From the NCBI GenBank assembly GCA_946479255.1, contig CAMLFK010000158.1, forward strand, positions 1 to 11,320: 11,320 nt of DNA, written 5' to 3'. This stretch comes from an uncultured Oxalobacteraceae bacterium. Its GTDB lineage: Bacteria; Pseudomonadota; Gammaproteobacteria; Burkholderiales; Burkholderiaceae. Shown here piece by piece: positions 1 through 5,679 of the stretch (position 1 is the first letter of the stretch; each line of letters starts with the position of its first letter). Below the pieces are notes generated by a model that worked only from the letters and a program-made list of their open reading frames with translations, did no database searches and was not told the DNA's origin. The position numbers and the translations under genes are program-made.

Positions 1-624
1 TTGCGGGCGCAGCGCCGACTTGGGCCGGAACGCCTTGCACACCGCGGGGTCGGTTTCCATGTATGGCCCGCCGATCAGGTCAATGCAATAGGGCACGGCG
101 GCGAAGATCCCGCCCACCAGCTGCTTGCCGTCGGCATCCTTCAGGCCTTCCAGGGTTTCCTTGATCGATTTGGGCTGGCCCGGCAGGTTCATCACCAGCG
201 CCGCATGGCCGTCCTCGCACTCGCGGATCACCGCGGTCTGGCGCGACAGGATTGCGGTCGGCACGAACTGCAGGCTGATCTGGCGCATCTGCTCGCCGAA
301 GCCCGGCATTTCGCGGGTCCCGATGGCCAGGGTGGCCTCGGGCGTGACGTCGCGCCGCGCGGGGCCGGTGCCGCCGGTGGTCAGCACCAGGTGGCAGTGC
401 TGGTTGTCGACCAGGTCCTCCAGGGTCTGTTCGATCTGCACGCGCTCGTCGGCGATCAGGCGCTGCTCGATGCGAAACGGCGTGGTGATGGCGCTCGTCA
501 GCCACTCGGACAAAGCCGGCAGGCCTTTGTCTTCATACACGCCGCTGCTGGCGCGGTCCGAGACCGACACCAGGCCGATTGTCAGCACCGGCCCCAGCAT
601 ATCAGGCACGGTCGTCGGACTCAT
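1..624 (-). CDS. mog: Molybdopterin adenylyltransferase Mog (3' end outside window)
   Basis: Mog adenylylates molybdopterin with Mg-ATP in the cytoplasm, the step before molybdate insertion in molybdenum cofactor synthesis. Reading the minus strand gives 208 codons with no stop before the left edge, so only the last few residues are missing (the E. coli protein is about 195 residues). Visible family hallmarks are TIGLVSVSDRASSGVYEDKG at residues 15-34, TTGGTGPARRDVTPEAT at 82-98, MPGFGEQMRQISLQFVPTAI at 106-125, NLPGQPKSIKETLEG at 146-160 and FAAVPYCIDLIGGPY near 174-188. The two aspartates matching E. coli D49 and D82 are D59 and D92, with the same 33-residue spacing. I chose the ATG at 624 because a GAGG lies 12 bases upstream. 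This overlaps the end of darP by 23 bases. The in-frame ATG at 600 is possible but has no ribosome site; it would sit one base after the darP stop. The family call is near certain, the start is not. Confidence 0.95.
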   Translation of the reverse strand, partial: MSPTTVPDMLGPVLTIGLVSVSDRASSGVYEDKGLPALSEWLTSAITTPFRIEQRLIADERVQIEQTLEDLVDNQHCHLVLTTGGTGPARRDVTPEATLAIGTREMPGFGEQMRQISLQFVPTAILSRQTAVIRECEDGHAALVMNLPGQPKSIKETLEGLKDADGKQLVGGIFAAVPYCIDLIGGPYMETDPAVCKAFRPKSALRPQ

Positions 625-1237
625 GGCCGTCATCCACCTCGGCTTCAATGCCGGCGTCTTCCTCGTCCTCGTCGTCCGCCGCGGCCGTTTTCTGGCCCTT
701 CTTCGACAGGTCCTTGAGGATCTGGAAGATCTCGCGGTAAGCCTTGGGTGGCTTGTCCTCGGCCTGCTCCTTGCGGGCATTGCGGATCAGGCCGCGCAGG
801 TGCTGCACGTCCAGTTCCGGATGCTCTTCCAGCAGCACGGTCAGGGCCTTGTCGTCGGCCAGCAGCTTTTCGCGGCGCCGTTCGAGCGCGTGCAGGGCCG
901 CGGTATCGGCCTTGGACATGCCCTTCCAGCTGTCGATGGTGCGCTGGATGACCGCCACTTCTTCCTCGTCGAGGGTGCGCATCTTCTTGCCGACGAACTG
1001 CATCTGGCGGCGCCGTCCCTCGTGGTTGGTGATTTGCTGGCAGGCCAGGATCGCATCGCGCACATCCTCCGGCATGGGCACCCGCTTGACGCGGTCGCGC
1101 GGCTCGGCCACCAGTGCTTCGCCGAGCTTTTGCAGCTCGTTCATCTGGCGTTTGAGTTCCGACTTGGATGGACGGTCGTATTCCTGCTCGAATTCGTCGG
1201 ATTGGAAGCCGCAGGCGCCCCGGTTTGGATTTGGCAT
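602..1237 (-). CDS. darP: Ribosome maturation protein DarP (YjgA, DUF615)
   Basis: DarP/YjgA is a small helical protein that associates with late 50S ribosomal precursors and helps complete large-subunit assembly. The 211-residue product starts MPNPNRGACGFQSDEFEQEY, followed by the family's DRPSKSELKRQMNELQKLGE helix (21-40). The conserved basic stretch RRRQMQFVGKKMRTLDEEEV lies at 75-94, and the terminal segment AYREIFQILKDLSKKGQK at 166-183. The last 25 or so residues are very acidic (ADDEDEED and onward). This makes the protein longer than the roughly 183-residue E. coli form, and the tail is probably disordered. No strong Shine-Dalgarno precedes the ATG at 1237. The gene lies just upstream of mog on the same strand and overlaps it, so the two are probably co-transcribed. 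It diverges from pmbA, and the same yjgA/pmbA neighbourhood is known from E. coli, which supports both calls. Confidence 0.95.
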   Translation of the reverse strand: MPNPNRGACGFQSDEFEQEYDRPSKSELKRQMNELQKLGEALVAEPRDRVKRVPMPEDVRDAILACQQITNHEGRRRQMQFVGKKMRTLDEEEVAVIQRTIDSWKGMSKADTAALHALERRREKLLADDKALTVLLEEHPELDVQHLRGLIRNARKEQAEDKPPKAYREIFQILKDLSKKGQKTAAADDEDEEDAGIEAEVDDGHESDDRA

Positions 1238-1265
1238 GATGAGAGTCCGATAGTCGCAAGGACGA

Positions 1266-1309
1266 CCGGTAAAAACTGTAAACGGCTGCTATGATAACTG
1301 TTTTACCGG
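1266..1309 (+). promoter_or_regulatory. Probable pmbA promoter with extended -10, bracketed by a 9-bp inverted repeat
   Basis: TGCTATGAT at 1287-1295 matches the extended -10 consensus (TGn plus a hexamer matching TATAAT at five of six bases). No recognisable -35 lies 16-18 bases upstream, as is usual for extended -10 promoters. Transcription would start near 1302, giving a leader of about 30 bases before the pmbA ATG at 1331. CCGGTAAAA (1266-1274) and TTTTACCGG (1301-1309) form a perfect inverted repeat around the element, with 26 bases between the arms. The left arm occupies the -35 zone and the right arm the start-site zone. This could be an operator pair; no regulator is identified. The spacer must also serve darP-mog in the other direction, where I see no convincing hexamers. 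Confidence 0.45.
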
Positions 1310-1330
1310 CCAGCCGAGAAAAACCCCCCT

Positions 1331-2683
1331 ATGAACGAATCCGTCTTCATCCATACCCAGGACCAGCTCAAACAGCTCGCACGCGACGTGCTGGCATTCG
1401 CCAAGGAGATCGGCGGCACCGATGCCGCCGTCGAAATCAGCGAGGGAAGCGGCCTGTCGGTGACGGTTCGGCGCGGCAAGATCGAAACGATCGAGCAAAA
1501 TAAAGACAAAGGCATGGGCGTGACGGTCTATATCGGCCAGAAGCGCGGCAATGCCAGCACCTCCGACTTTTCCCCGGCGGCATTGCGCGCCACGGTCGAC
1601 GCGGCCTACAACATTGCCCGCTTCACCGCCGAAGACGACTGCGCCGGCCTGGCCGACGCCGACATGCTCGAAATGAGCCCGCGCGACCTGCAGCTGTGCT
1701 ACCCGTGGCTGCTGTCGACCGAAGAAGCGGTCGAGCTGGCCCAGCGCGCCGAAGCGGCCGCCTTCGCGGTCGATCCGCGCATCACCAACAGCGAAGGCGC
1801 CAGCGTGCACGCCCAGCAGTCGCATTTTGTGGCGGCCAATTCGCGCGGCTTCATCGGCGGCTATCCGTTCTCGCGCCACACCCTGTCGGTGGCGCCGATC
1901 GCCGGCAAGGGCGCCAAGATGCAGCGTGACGACTGGTACACCTCGGTGCGCGACGCCGGCAAAATGGCCCAGCCCGAAGCGGTCGGGCGCTACGCCGCCG
2001 AGCGCGCGCTGGCACGCCTGAACGCCCGCAAGCTCGACACCCGCAACTGCCCGGTCCTGTTCGAAGCCCCGCTGGCCGCCGGCCTGCTCGGCAGTTTTGT
2101 CCAGGCCACCTCCGGCGGCGCGCTGTACCGCAAGTCCAGCTTCCTGATCGACTCGCTCGGCCAGCAGATCTTTCCTGATCACATAGACATCCTCGAAGAC
2201 CCGCACGTGCCGGGCGCGGTCGGCTCGGCGCCGTTCGACGAAGAAGGCGTGCGCACGGTGCGCCGCCACGTGGTCAAGGATGGCGTGGTGCAGGGCTACT
2301 TCCTGTCTTCCTACTCCGCCCGCAAGCTCGGCATGCAAACCACCGGCAACGCCGGCGGCTCGCACAATCTCTCGCTCACTTCGCGCAAGACCAAAAAAGC
2401 CGACGACTTCGCCGGCATGATCCGCAAGATGGGCCGTGGCCTGCTGGTGACCGAGCTGATGGGGCAGGGCACCAATTACGTCACCGGCGACTACTCGCGC
2501 GGCGCCTCCGGCTACTGGGTTGAGAACGGCGAGATCCAATACCCGGTTGAAGAGATCACGATTGCCGGCAACATGAAAGACATGTTCCGCCAGATCGTCG
2601 CCGTGGGCAACGACACCCTCATCCGCGGCAACAAGCAAACCGGCTCCATCCTCATCGAAAACATGGTCGTGGCAGGTAGCTAA
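1331..2683 (+). CDS. pmbA: Metalloprotease subunit PmbA/TldE
   Basis: PmbA (TldE) is the partner of TldD in a cytoplasmic heterodimeric metalloprotease. In enterobacteria this enzyme degrades unfolded peptides, matures microcin B17 and degrades the CcdA antitoxin. The 450-residue length equals that of E. coli PmbA. The N-terminal alpha/beta region carries the paired segments LSVTVRRGKIETIEQNKDKG (42-61) and GVTVYIGQKRGNASTSDF. The C-terminal barrel has SGGALYRKSSFLIDSLGQQI (261-280), SARKLGMQTTGNAGGSHNL (329-347) and the family signature from GQGTNYVTGDYSRGASGYW (378-396) to the segment ending EEITIAGNM. There is no HExxxH zinc motif, as expected for TldE rather than TldD. TldD is not in the window, so it must be encoded elsewhere. 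The ATG follows a run of As and Cs with no Shine-Dalgarno, so initiation may be weak or unusual. The gene appears monocistronic, with a hairpin 33 bases after the TAA. Confidence 0.96.
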   Translation: MNESVFIHTQDQLKQLARDVLAFAKEIGGTDAAVEISEGSGLSVTVRRGKIETIEQNKDKGMGVTVYIGQKRGNASTSDFSPAALRATVDAAYNIARFTAEDDCAGLADADMLEMSPRDLQLCYPWLLSTEEAVELAQRAEAAAFAVDPRITNSEGASVHAQQSHFVAANSRGFIGGYPFSRHTLSVAPIAGKGAKMQRDDWYTSVRDAGKMAQPEAVGRYAAERALARLNARKLDTRNCPVLFEAPLAAGLLGSFVQATSGGALYRKSSFLIDSLGQQIFPDHIDILEDPHVPGAVGSAPFDEEGVRTVRRHVVKDGVVQGYFLSSYSARKLGMQTTGNAGGSHNLSLTSRKTKKADDFAGMIRKMGRGLLVTELMGQGTNYVTGDYSRGASGYWVENGEIQYPVEEITIAGNMKDMFRQIVAVGNDTLIRGNKQTGSILIENMVVAGS

Positions 2684-2715
2684 TCACTGCAGAGCAGCCC
2701 TCCGGCCTTGCACCT

Positions 2716-2749
2716 AAAACCGGGTCTGTCCCGGGTCTGTCCCGGTTTT
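2716..2749 (+). terminator. Hairpin after pmbA built on an 11-bp tandem repeat; REP-like
   Basis: AAAACCGGG (2716-2724) pairs perfectly with CCCGGTTTT (2741-2749), a 9-bp stem around a 16-base loop. It lies 33 bases after the pmbA stop and ends in four Ts, so it could act as a weak intrinsic terminator. The stem and loop are built from the unit CCGGGTCTGTC, repeated twice in tandem (2720-2730 and 2731-2741) and followed by a third partial copy, CCGG. GGTCTGTCCC-type cores recall REP palindromes that accompany RAYT transposases in many proteobacteria; that resemblance is from memory. Terminator activity and REP identity are both inferred. Confidence 0.5.
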
Positions 2750-2780
2750 CGAAGTAATGTTGTTGGTAATAATAATTACA

Positions 2781-2809
2781 TTGCAAGCTGAGCAGCACGG
2801 AAATACACT
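2781..2809 (+). promoter_or_regulatory. Candidate promoter of the TRAP binding-protein gene
   Basis: TTGCAA (2781-2786) and TACACT (2804-2809) are separated by 17 bases. Each matches four of six bases of the sigma-70 consensus. The predicted transcription start is near 2816, about 35 bases before the ATG at 2852. The AT-rich stretch just upstream (2756-2780) could act as an UP-like element. The -10 lies inside the inverted repeat at 2796-2826, so the two should be considered together. Confidence 0.35.
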
Positions 2810-2826
2810 AGCCCTGTATTTCCGTG
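2796..2826. repeat. Perfect 12-bp inverted repeat, operator-like or leader hairpin
   Basis: CACGGAAATACA (2796-2807) and TGTATTTCCGTG (2815-2826) are exact reverse complements around a 7-base loop, CTAGCCC. The structure ends 25 bases before the ATG of the TRAP binding-protein gene. It overlaps the candidate -10 and start site, which suits a repressor operator. Alternatively it would form a stable hairpin at the 5' end of the transcript. No T-tract follows it, so it does not look like a terminator. Confidence 0.7.
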
Positions 2827-2851
2827 AACCACAACTCAGGAGACGAACAAC

Positions 2852-3943
2852 ATGATGGAACGCCGTTCCTTTATCAAAAAAGCGGCCGTGGGCGCGACCG
2901 CGGGTGCGATTGCCGCCCCGGCCCTCGCGCAGGCCCTGCCAACGATTAACTGGCGCCTCGCCAGCAGCTTTCCCAAATCGCTAGACACCGTCTTCGGCGC
3001 CTCCGAAACCCTGACCAAGCGCGTTTCCCAACTGACCGGCGGCAAATTCAACATCCGCCCCTTCGCGGCCGGTGAGATCGTCCCCGGCCTGCAAGTCATG
3101 GACGCGGTCCAGGCCGGCACCGTGGAAATCGGCCACACCGCTTCCTACTATTATTTCGGCAAGGACTCCACCTTCGCCTTCGATTGCGCTGTGCCCTTCG
3201 GCCTGACCTCGCGCCAGCACACCGCGTGGTTCGACCACGGCGGCGGACGCGACCTGACCCGTAATTTCTTTAAAGGCTATGGCATCATCAACCTGCTGGG
3301 CGGCAACTCGGGCACGCAGATGGGTGGCTGGTTCCGCAAGGAAATCAAATCGGTCGCCGACCTGAAGGGCACCAAGATGCGCGTCGGCGGTTTCGCCGGC
3401 AAGGTGATGGAGCGCCTTGGCCTGGTGCCGCAGCAGCTGGCCGGCGGCGATATCTATCCGGCGCTGGAAAAAGGCACCATCGACGCGGCCGAGTGGATCG
3501 GCCCGTACGACGATGAGAAGCTGGGCTTCTACAAGGTCGCGCCGTTCTACTATGCGCCGGGCTGGTGGGAAGCGGGCGCCAACTTCTCCTTCTACATCGG
3601 CATCAAGGAGTGGGAAAAGCTGCCCAAGGAATACCAGGCCGCGCTGGAAGCGGCGTCTTACGAGGCGCATGTGAGCATGCAGGCCGAGTACGATGCCAAG
3701 AATCCGGCGGCGCTGGCGCGCCTGATGAAGAACGGCGTCAAGCTGCGCACCTTCTCGCGCGAGATCGTCGATGCCTGCTACAAGGCGGCCAATGAGGCGA
3801 TGAACGAGGAAGCGGCCAAGAACGCCAAGTTCAAGGCCATCTATGAGCCGTGGAAAAGGTTCCGCAGCGACCAGAACCAGTGGGCTTCGCTGTCCGAGCA
3901 CGCAATGCAGGAGCACCTGATCCGCCTGGGCCGCATGAAGTAA
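2852..3943 (+). CDS. TRAP transporter substrate-binding protein, TakP-like (2-oxoacid type)
   Basis: This is a periplasmic solute receptor of a tripartite ATP-independent transporter (DctP family). The 363-residue product starts with a twin-arginine-like signal, MERRSFIKKAAVG, then a hydrophobic stretch and a likely cleavage after APALA (residue 26). The mature part follows Rhodobacter sphaeroides TakP almost motif for motif: WRLASSFPKSLDT (34-46), AGEIVPGLQVMDAV (73-86), GGNSGTQMGGWFRKEI (150-165), KMRVGGFAGKVMERLG (175-190) and GGDIYPALEKGTIDAAEWIG (198-217). TakP binds pyruvate and other 2-oxoacids with sodium. The probable ligand residues Q156, R177, W215 and E240 are present, so a 2-oxoacid is the best guess. 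AGGAG at 2838-2842, nine bases before the ATG, fixes the start; a second ATG follows directly. No dctQ or dctM membrane gene is adjacent, since the next gene is convergent. The receptor must therefore use permeases encoded elsewhere or serve another purpose. Confidence 0.93.
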   Translation: MMERRSFIKKAAVGATAGAIAAPALAQALPTINWRLASSFPKSLDTVFGASETLTKRVSQLTGGKFNIRPFAAGEIVPGLQVMDAVQAGTVEIGHTASYYYFGKDSTFAFDCAVPFGLTSRQHTAWFDHGGGRDLTRNFFKGYGIINLLGGNSGTQMGGWFRKEIKSVADLKGTKMRVGGFAGKVMERLGLVPQQLAGGDIYPALEKGTIDAAEWIGPYDDEKLGFYKVAPFYYAPGWWEAGANFSFYIGIKEWEKLPKEYQAALEAASYEAHVSMQAEYDAKNPAALARLMKNGVKLRTFSREIVDACYKAANEAMNEEAAKNAKFKAIYEPWKRFRSDQNQWASLSEHAMQEHLIRLGRMK

Positions 3944-3959
3944 GCAGTAGTTTATAGCA

Positions 3960-3995
3960 GCGCGAGGCCGGCCTCACAGCCAGCCGGCCTCGCGC
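3960..3995. terminator. Hairpin at the junction of convergent genes, overlapping the regulator's stop codon
   Basis: GCGCGAGGCCGGC (3960-3972) and GCCGGCCTCGCGC (3983-3995) form a perfect, very GC-rich 13-bp stem with a 10-base loop. The loop contains the TGA stop (3974-3976) of the minus-strand response regulator, and the right arm encodes that protein's last residues. The stem lies 16 bases after the TRAP gene's TAA, so it is placed to separate two converging transcripts. Neither side has a T-tract, so it is not a classical intrinsic terminator. It may protect 3' ends or pause polymerase. Confidence 0.45.
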
Positions 3996-4579
3996 GCCAT
4001 CCTGAATGCCTCGGTACGATTGTTGGCCCCCAGCTTGCTGATCGCCTCCGACAGGTAGTTGCGCACCGTGCCTTCGGACAGGTGCACCAGGGTGGCGATC
4101 TCCGCGCCGCTTTTCCCTTCCCCCGCCAGCCGCAGGACTTGCCGTTCGCGTTCCGAGAGCGGATCGGCGCAGGCCCGCCAGCTTTCCAGCGCCAGCTCCG
4201 GCGCAATCGCCCGCCCACCCGCATGGACGCTGCGGATCGCCGCCGCCAGAGCTTCGGCCGGCGCGTCCTTGAGCAGGTAGCCGGCCACGCCGGCGTCCTG
4301 CGCGCGCCGCAGGTAGCCGGTGCGCGCAAAGGTGGTGACGATGACGACCTTGCAGGGCAGCTGCTGCGCTTTGAGCGCCGCGGCCAGTTCCAGCCCGGTC
4401 ATCAGGGGCATCTCGATATCGGTGATCACCACGTCGGGCTTGAGCGAAGCGCACAGGGCCAGCGCTTCCTGCCCATCGCGCGCCGTGCCCACCACGTCCA
4501 GGTCGTCCTCCAGCTTGAGCAGCGCCGCCAGCGCGCCCAGCACCATGCTTTGGTCTTCGGCCAGCAGCACGCGGATCAT
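3974..4579 (-). CDS. NarL/DesR-type response regulator (REC-HTH_LuxR)
   Basis: This is a 201-residue transcriptional regulator. The receiver domain (about 1-118) starts MIRVLLAEDQ, with acidic pocket E8-D9, the phospho-acceptor D54 in VITDIEMPLM, T82/T83 and K104. The LuxR-type helix-turn-helix (about 139-198) has PLSERERQVLRLAGEGKSG, IATLVHLSEGTVRNYLSEAI and SKLGANNRTEAFRMA. The frame is open upstream into the kinase gene. I placed the start at the ATG at 4579 because it opens the receiver fold and because GGAG (4588-4591) sits eight bases before it. That ATG overlaps the TGA of the kinase gene as ATGA, the classic sign of translational coupling, so kinase and regulator are a cognate pair. 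Its DNA targets cannot be read here. Its own operon is one candidate, and no desaturase gene is present to support a true Des role. Confidence 0.95.
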   Translation of the reverse strand: MIRVLLAEDQSMVLGALAALLKLEDDLDVVGTARDGQEALALCASLKPDVVITDIEMPLMTGLELAAALKAQQLPCKVVIVTTFARTGYLRRAQDAGVAGYLLKDAPAEALAAAIRSVHAGGRAIAPELALESWRACADPLSERERQVLRLAGEGKSGAEIATLVHLSEGTVRNYLSEAISKLGANNRTEAFRMAREAGWL

Positions 4580-5679
4580 GCGGCACGCTCCATCGGGATG
4601 CTGAGCGCCACCGCCATGCCCGGCTCGGCGCTGAACGCGGCCTGGCCGCCGAGCGCACCGATGCGCTCGCGCATGCCTTTGAGGCCGTTGCCATGGGCCG
4701 GAACGCGGCCGCCCAGCGCCTGGCCATTGTCGGCGATGCGCAGCACCGCATGGCGGCCTTCGAGCTTCAGGCCGACCGTGCAGGAGGTGGCGCCGGCATG
4801 CCGCACCACGTTCGTCACCGCCTCGCACAAGGCCAACGCCAGTGCATGTTCGGCGGCCGGCGCCAGTGCTACGGCGTCGATTCGTTCGTGCAGGGCGATG
4901 CCGGCCGCGGCCAGGGTGGTGCGGGCCGATGCCAGCGAGCCGGCCAGCGCGTCCTCGCGGTAACCCGAGACCGCGCTGCGCACCTGCGCCAGGGCGCTGC
5001 GGGCGATGCTTTCGATGTCGCCGATTTCGCGCCGGGCGGCCTCCGGCGCGCGGTCGAACTGCTTGCGCGCCAGCTCGGCCTTCAGGGTGATCAGCGACAG
5101 GGTATGCCCGAGCAGGTCGTGCAGGTCGCGCGAGATGCGTTCGCGTTCGGCGATGGTGGCCATGCGCTCGACTTCGTGCTGCTTGCTCACCAGCGCGTCG
5201 CGCGAGCCGCGCAGGCGCGCATCGGCCACGCAGGCAAGCCCGATCGGGGCGGCCATCAACACATAAACCAGGAAGGCAATCGGGGCATACGAGGCGATGA
5301 GCGCGCTCAGGGCGCCGCACACCACGACCACCGCGATCATCACGTAGGCGCTCCTGGCCGGCTGCAGCGTGGCGCACATGGAGGCCGCGAAAATGAAGAA
5401 CGAGGCCGCACCCGGGTTGTGCGGCGCCCACGCGGCGCCCAGCAGGCAGCTGCCCAGCACGCACAGGCGCGCCCGGTTGCCGGTCTGCCAGAAGCTGACG
5501 AAATACAGGACCAGGAAGCCGATCAGGGTCGCGCCCAGGGCCAGCAATTCGATGGCCGGCGCCTTGACGTAGAAGTATTTCAGCAGCATGAAGCCGAGGG
5601 TCAGCGGCCAGAAATACGGGCTCTTGCCCAGCTTGGCCGGCGCCCATGGCATACCAAGGGTTCGTCTGAGGTCAGTCAT
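4576..5679 (-). CDS. DesK-type membrane sensor histidine kinase (HisKA_3)
   Basis: This is an inner-membrane sensor kinase of the NarX/DesK class, 367 residues. The N-terminal half (about 22-153) is made of five or six hydrophobic segments with short loops and no large periplasmic domain, so sensing is probably within or at the membrane. A linker helix leads to the HisKA_3 box ERISRDLHDLLGHTLSLITL (180-199), with the phospho-acceptor H187. The ATPase domain shows the N box EAVTNVVRHAG (286-296), the D box IADNGQ (315-320) and the G box HGNGLKGMRERIGALGG (329-345). The architecture matches Bacillus DesK, a membrane-fluidity sensor, but the signal here is unknown. Its ATG at 5679 overlaps the end of the upstream amidohydrolase gene by eight bases and has no Shine-Dalgarno. 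Translation therefore probably depends on the gene before it. Its stop overlaps the regulator's start. Confidence 0.94.
   Translation of the reverse strand: MTDLRRTLGMPWAPAKLGKSPYFWPLTLGFMLLKYFYVKAPAIELLALGATLIGFLVLYFVSFWQTGNRARLCVLGSCLLGAAWAPHNPGAASFFIFAASMCATLQPARSAYVMIAVVVVCGALSALIASYAPIAFLVYVLMAAPIGLACVADARLRGSRDALVSKQHEVERMATIAERERISRDLHDLLGHTLSLITLKAELARKQFDRAPEAARREIGDIESIARSALAQVRSAVSGYREDALAGSLASARTTLAAAGIALHERIDAVALAPAAEHALALALCEAVTNVVRHAGATSCTVGLKLEGRHAVLRIADNGQALGGRVPAHGNGLKGMRERIGALGGQAAFSAEPGMAVALSIPMERAA

Noticed and set aside
80..505. A 141-codon minus-strand open frame rich in Arg and Ala
   Set aside because: It is a frame-shifted shadow of mog, whose real frame is open through the same stretch and carries the TTGGTGPARRD motif.
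1289..2638. A 449-codon open frame on the minus strand, antisense to pmbA
   Set aside because: It is a byproduct of high GC content. The plus-strand frame is a full-length PmbA, while the antisense product has no recognisable family or domain pattern.
4580..5647. Upstream extension of the response-regulator frame through the kinase gene, suggesting a fusion
   Set aside because: The residues before MIRVLLAED are out-of-frame translation of the kinase. A proper ribosome site and the ATGA overlap mark the real start at 4579.
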